Shown piece by piece: positions 63,330 to 64,000 of a stretch of 64,000 bases of DNA (within the stretch, counting starts at the first letter, position 1; each line of letters opens with the position of its first letter). Source of the stretch: XYD12-FULL-36-8 sp964391015 (GTDB taxonomy: Bacteria; Bacteroidota; Ignavibacteria; Ignavibacteriales; Ignavibacteriaceae); assembly GCA_964391015.1 (NCBI GenBank), contig CAYMKU010000001.1:1-64000 (forward strand), in the 5' to 3' direction. The notes beneath the pieces were generated by a model. That model ran no database searches. It had not been told where the DNA came from and was given only the letters and a program-made list of their open reading frames with translations. The position numbers and the translations under genes were made by a program.

Positions 63330-64000
63330 ATGGATTGCAAAATTGATCTTCATACTCACACCAATCATTCGGATGGTTATTATAGCCCAATAGAACTCGT
63401 CCAAAAAGTAAAAAAAGCTGGACTTGATATTATTAGCATAACTGATCACGACAATCTTTCTGGAATTTATGAGGCAGCTTCAATAGGAAAAGATTTAGGG
63501 ATAGAGGTGATACCAGGATTAGAAGTCAGTTCCGATATTGCCGATAGAGAAGTACATATTCTTGGATACTTTGTTGATCCAGATAACAGAGAACTTGAAC
63601 GATATTTAAAATTCTTCCGTGAAGAACGATTAAAAAGAGCAATAAGAATTGTAAACAAACTCAAACTTCTTGGATTTTCCATTTCAATAGAAGACGTATT
63701 GGAACAATCACAAAACTCAGCGATCGGCAGACCACATATTGCTCAAGCTATGTTAGAAAAAGGATTGATCTCAAATTATTACGAAGCTTTCAACAAACAC
63801 ATTGGAAACAATTGCCCCGCTTACGAAAAAAAAGTTCATATTTCTCCCCAGAGCGTAGTGAAAATTATAAGTGATGCTGGAGGATTATCATTCATAGCGC
63901 ACCCAGGAAACATGCCTGAAATTTTGTTAAAAGAATTAATTGAAGAAGGAATAGACGGAATTGAAGTAATTCATCCCTCTCATAATGCCCATCAAGTCAA
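63330..64000 (+). CDS. PHP-domain phosphoesterase (partial, runs off the window)
   Basis: At least 223 codons, cut by the right edge. It starts MDCKIDLHTHTNHSDG, with the HxH metal pair, then ITDHDNLSG and GLEVSSD, GRPHIAQAM near 132 and FIAHPGN near 190. All fit the PHP family, most like the 3',5'-nucleoside bisphosphate phosphatase/RNase AM (YciV) group. It follows the Crp-family stop by 4 bases and is probably co-transcribed with it. Confidence 0.85.
   Translation, partial: MDCKIDLHTHTNHSDGYYSPIELVQKVKKAGLDIISITDHDNLSGIYEAASIGKDLGIEVIPGLEVSSDIADREVHILGYFVDPDNRELERYLKFFREERLKRAIRIVNKLKLLGFSISIEDVLEQSQNSAIGRPHIAQAMLEKGLISNYYEAFNKHIGNNCPAYEKKVHISPQSVVKIISDAGGLSFIAHPGNMPEILLKELIEEGIDGIEVIHPSHNAHQV

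Overview
The window is AT-rich bacterial chromosome. It most likely comes from the Ignavibacteria/Chlorobi branch of the Bacteroidetes-Chlorobi group. Four secreted proteins end in a type IX secretion (T9SS) C-terminal sorting domain of the kind common there (NPFNP, then a YDILGNEV-like motif, then SGIYFY, then KKMxLLR). Several genes seem to be served by a Bacteroidetes-type TAnnTTTG -7 box. The mix of housekeeping genes (gatB, lepB, truA, pyrE, clpC, secDF, purA, nadA, aroBK, ppiD) indicates chromosome rather than plasmid or phage. No rRNA, intact tRNA, CRISPR array, prophage or insertion sequence was seen.

Layout. 1-440: a 21-bp tandem repeat at the window edge, a possible short gene remnant and a strong hairpin. 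441-10225 (mostly minus): two T9SS cargo proteins, a CorA transporter, a small lipoprotein, a DASS-type anion/Na+ symporter and a large M16 protease. 10403-15467 (plus): gatB, lepB and an M16 protease pair, one active and one lacking the metal site. 15471-22167 (minus): a divergent-deacetylase-like protein, an enoyl-CoA hydratase, membrane proteins, an SDR oxidoreductase, truA and an aldehyde dehydrogenase. 22542-23183: a NYN-domain protein with a hairpin in its leader. 23248-29364 (minus): a PP2C phosphatase, an M64 peptidase, pyrE, a pterin dehydratase and clpC. 29765-36155 (plus): a nucleoside salvage operon (cdd-tdk-nupC-pnp), then secDF. 36209-39780 (minus): manA, an AbiE toxin-antitoxin pair and remnants of nuclease genes. 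39871-47009 (minus): a five-gene partner-switching operon with three PP2C phosphatases, an RsbW-like kinase and a STAS antagonist. 47279-49443: an ECF sigma factor with its membrane anti-sigma factor. 49613-51413: a frameshifted T9SS beta-helix protein. 51683-54693 (plus): a second STAS protein, purA and a histidine kinase. 54690-62440 (minus): nadA, a GHL10-type glycosidase, aroB-aroK, an outer-membrane barrel and ppiD. 62642-64000 (plus): a Crp-family regulator and a PHP phosphoesterase cut by the window end.

Two themes stand out. First, regulation by serine/threonine dephosphorylation is unusually dense: four SpoIIE-type phosphatases, two STAS proteins and one anti-sigma kinase lie within about 30 kb, with no cognate SigB-type sigma factor beside them. 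Second, short palindromic or repetitive elements of several families occur both between genes and inside reading frames without breaking them. The clearest case is a roughly 60-bp double palindrome inside manA. The pattern recalls the Rickettsia palindromic elements, in which repeats become protein sequence. A third item is the AbiE locus: inverted repeats surround a likely promoter box upstream of it, and nuclease-gene debris lies next to it.
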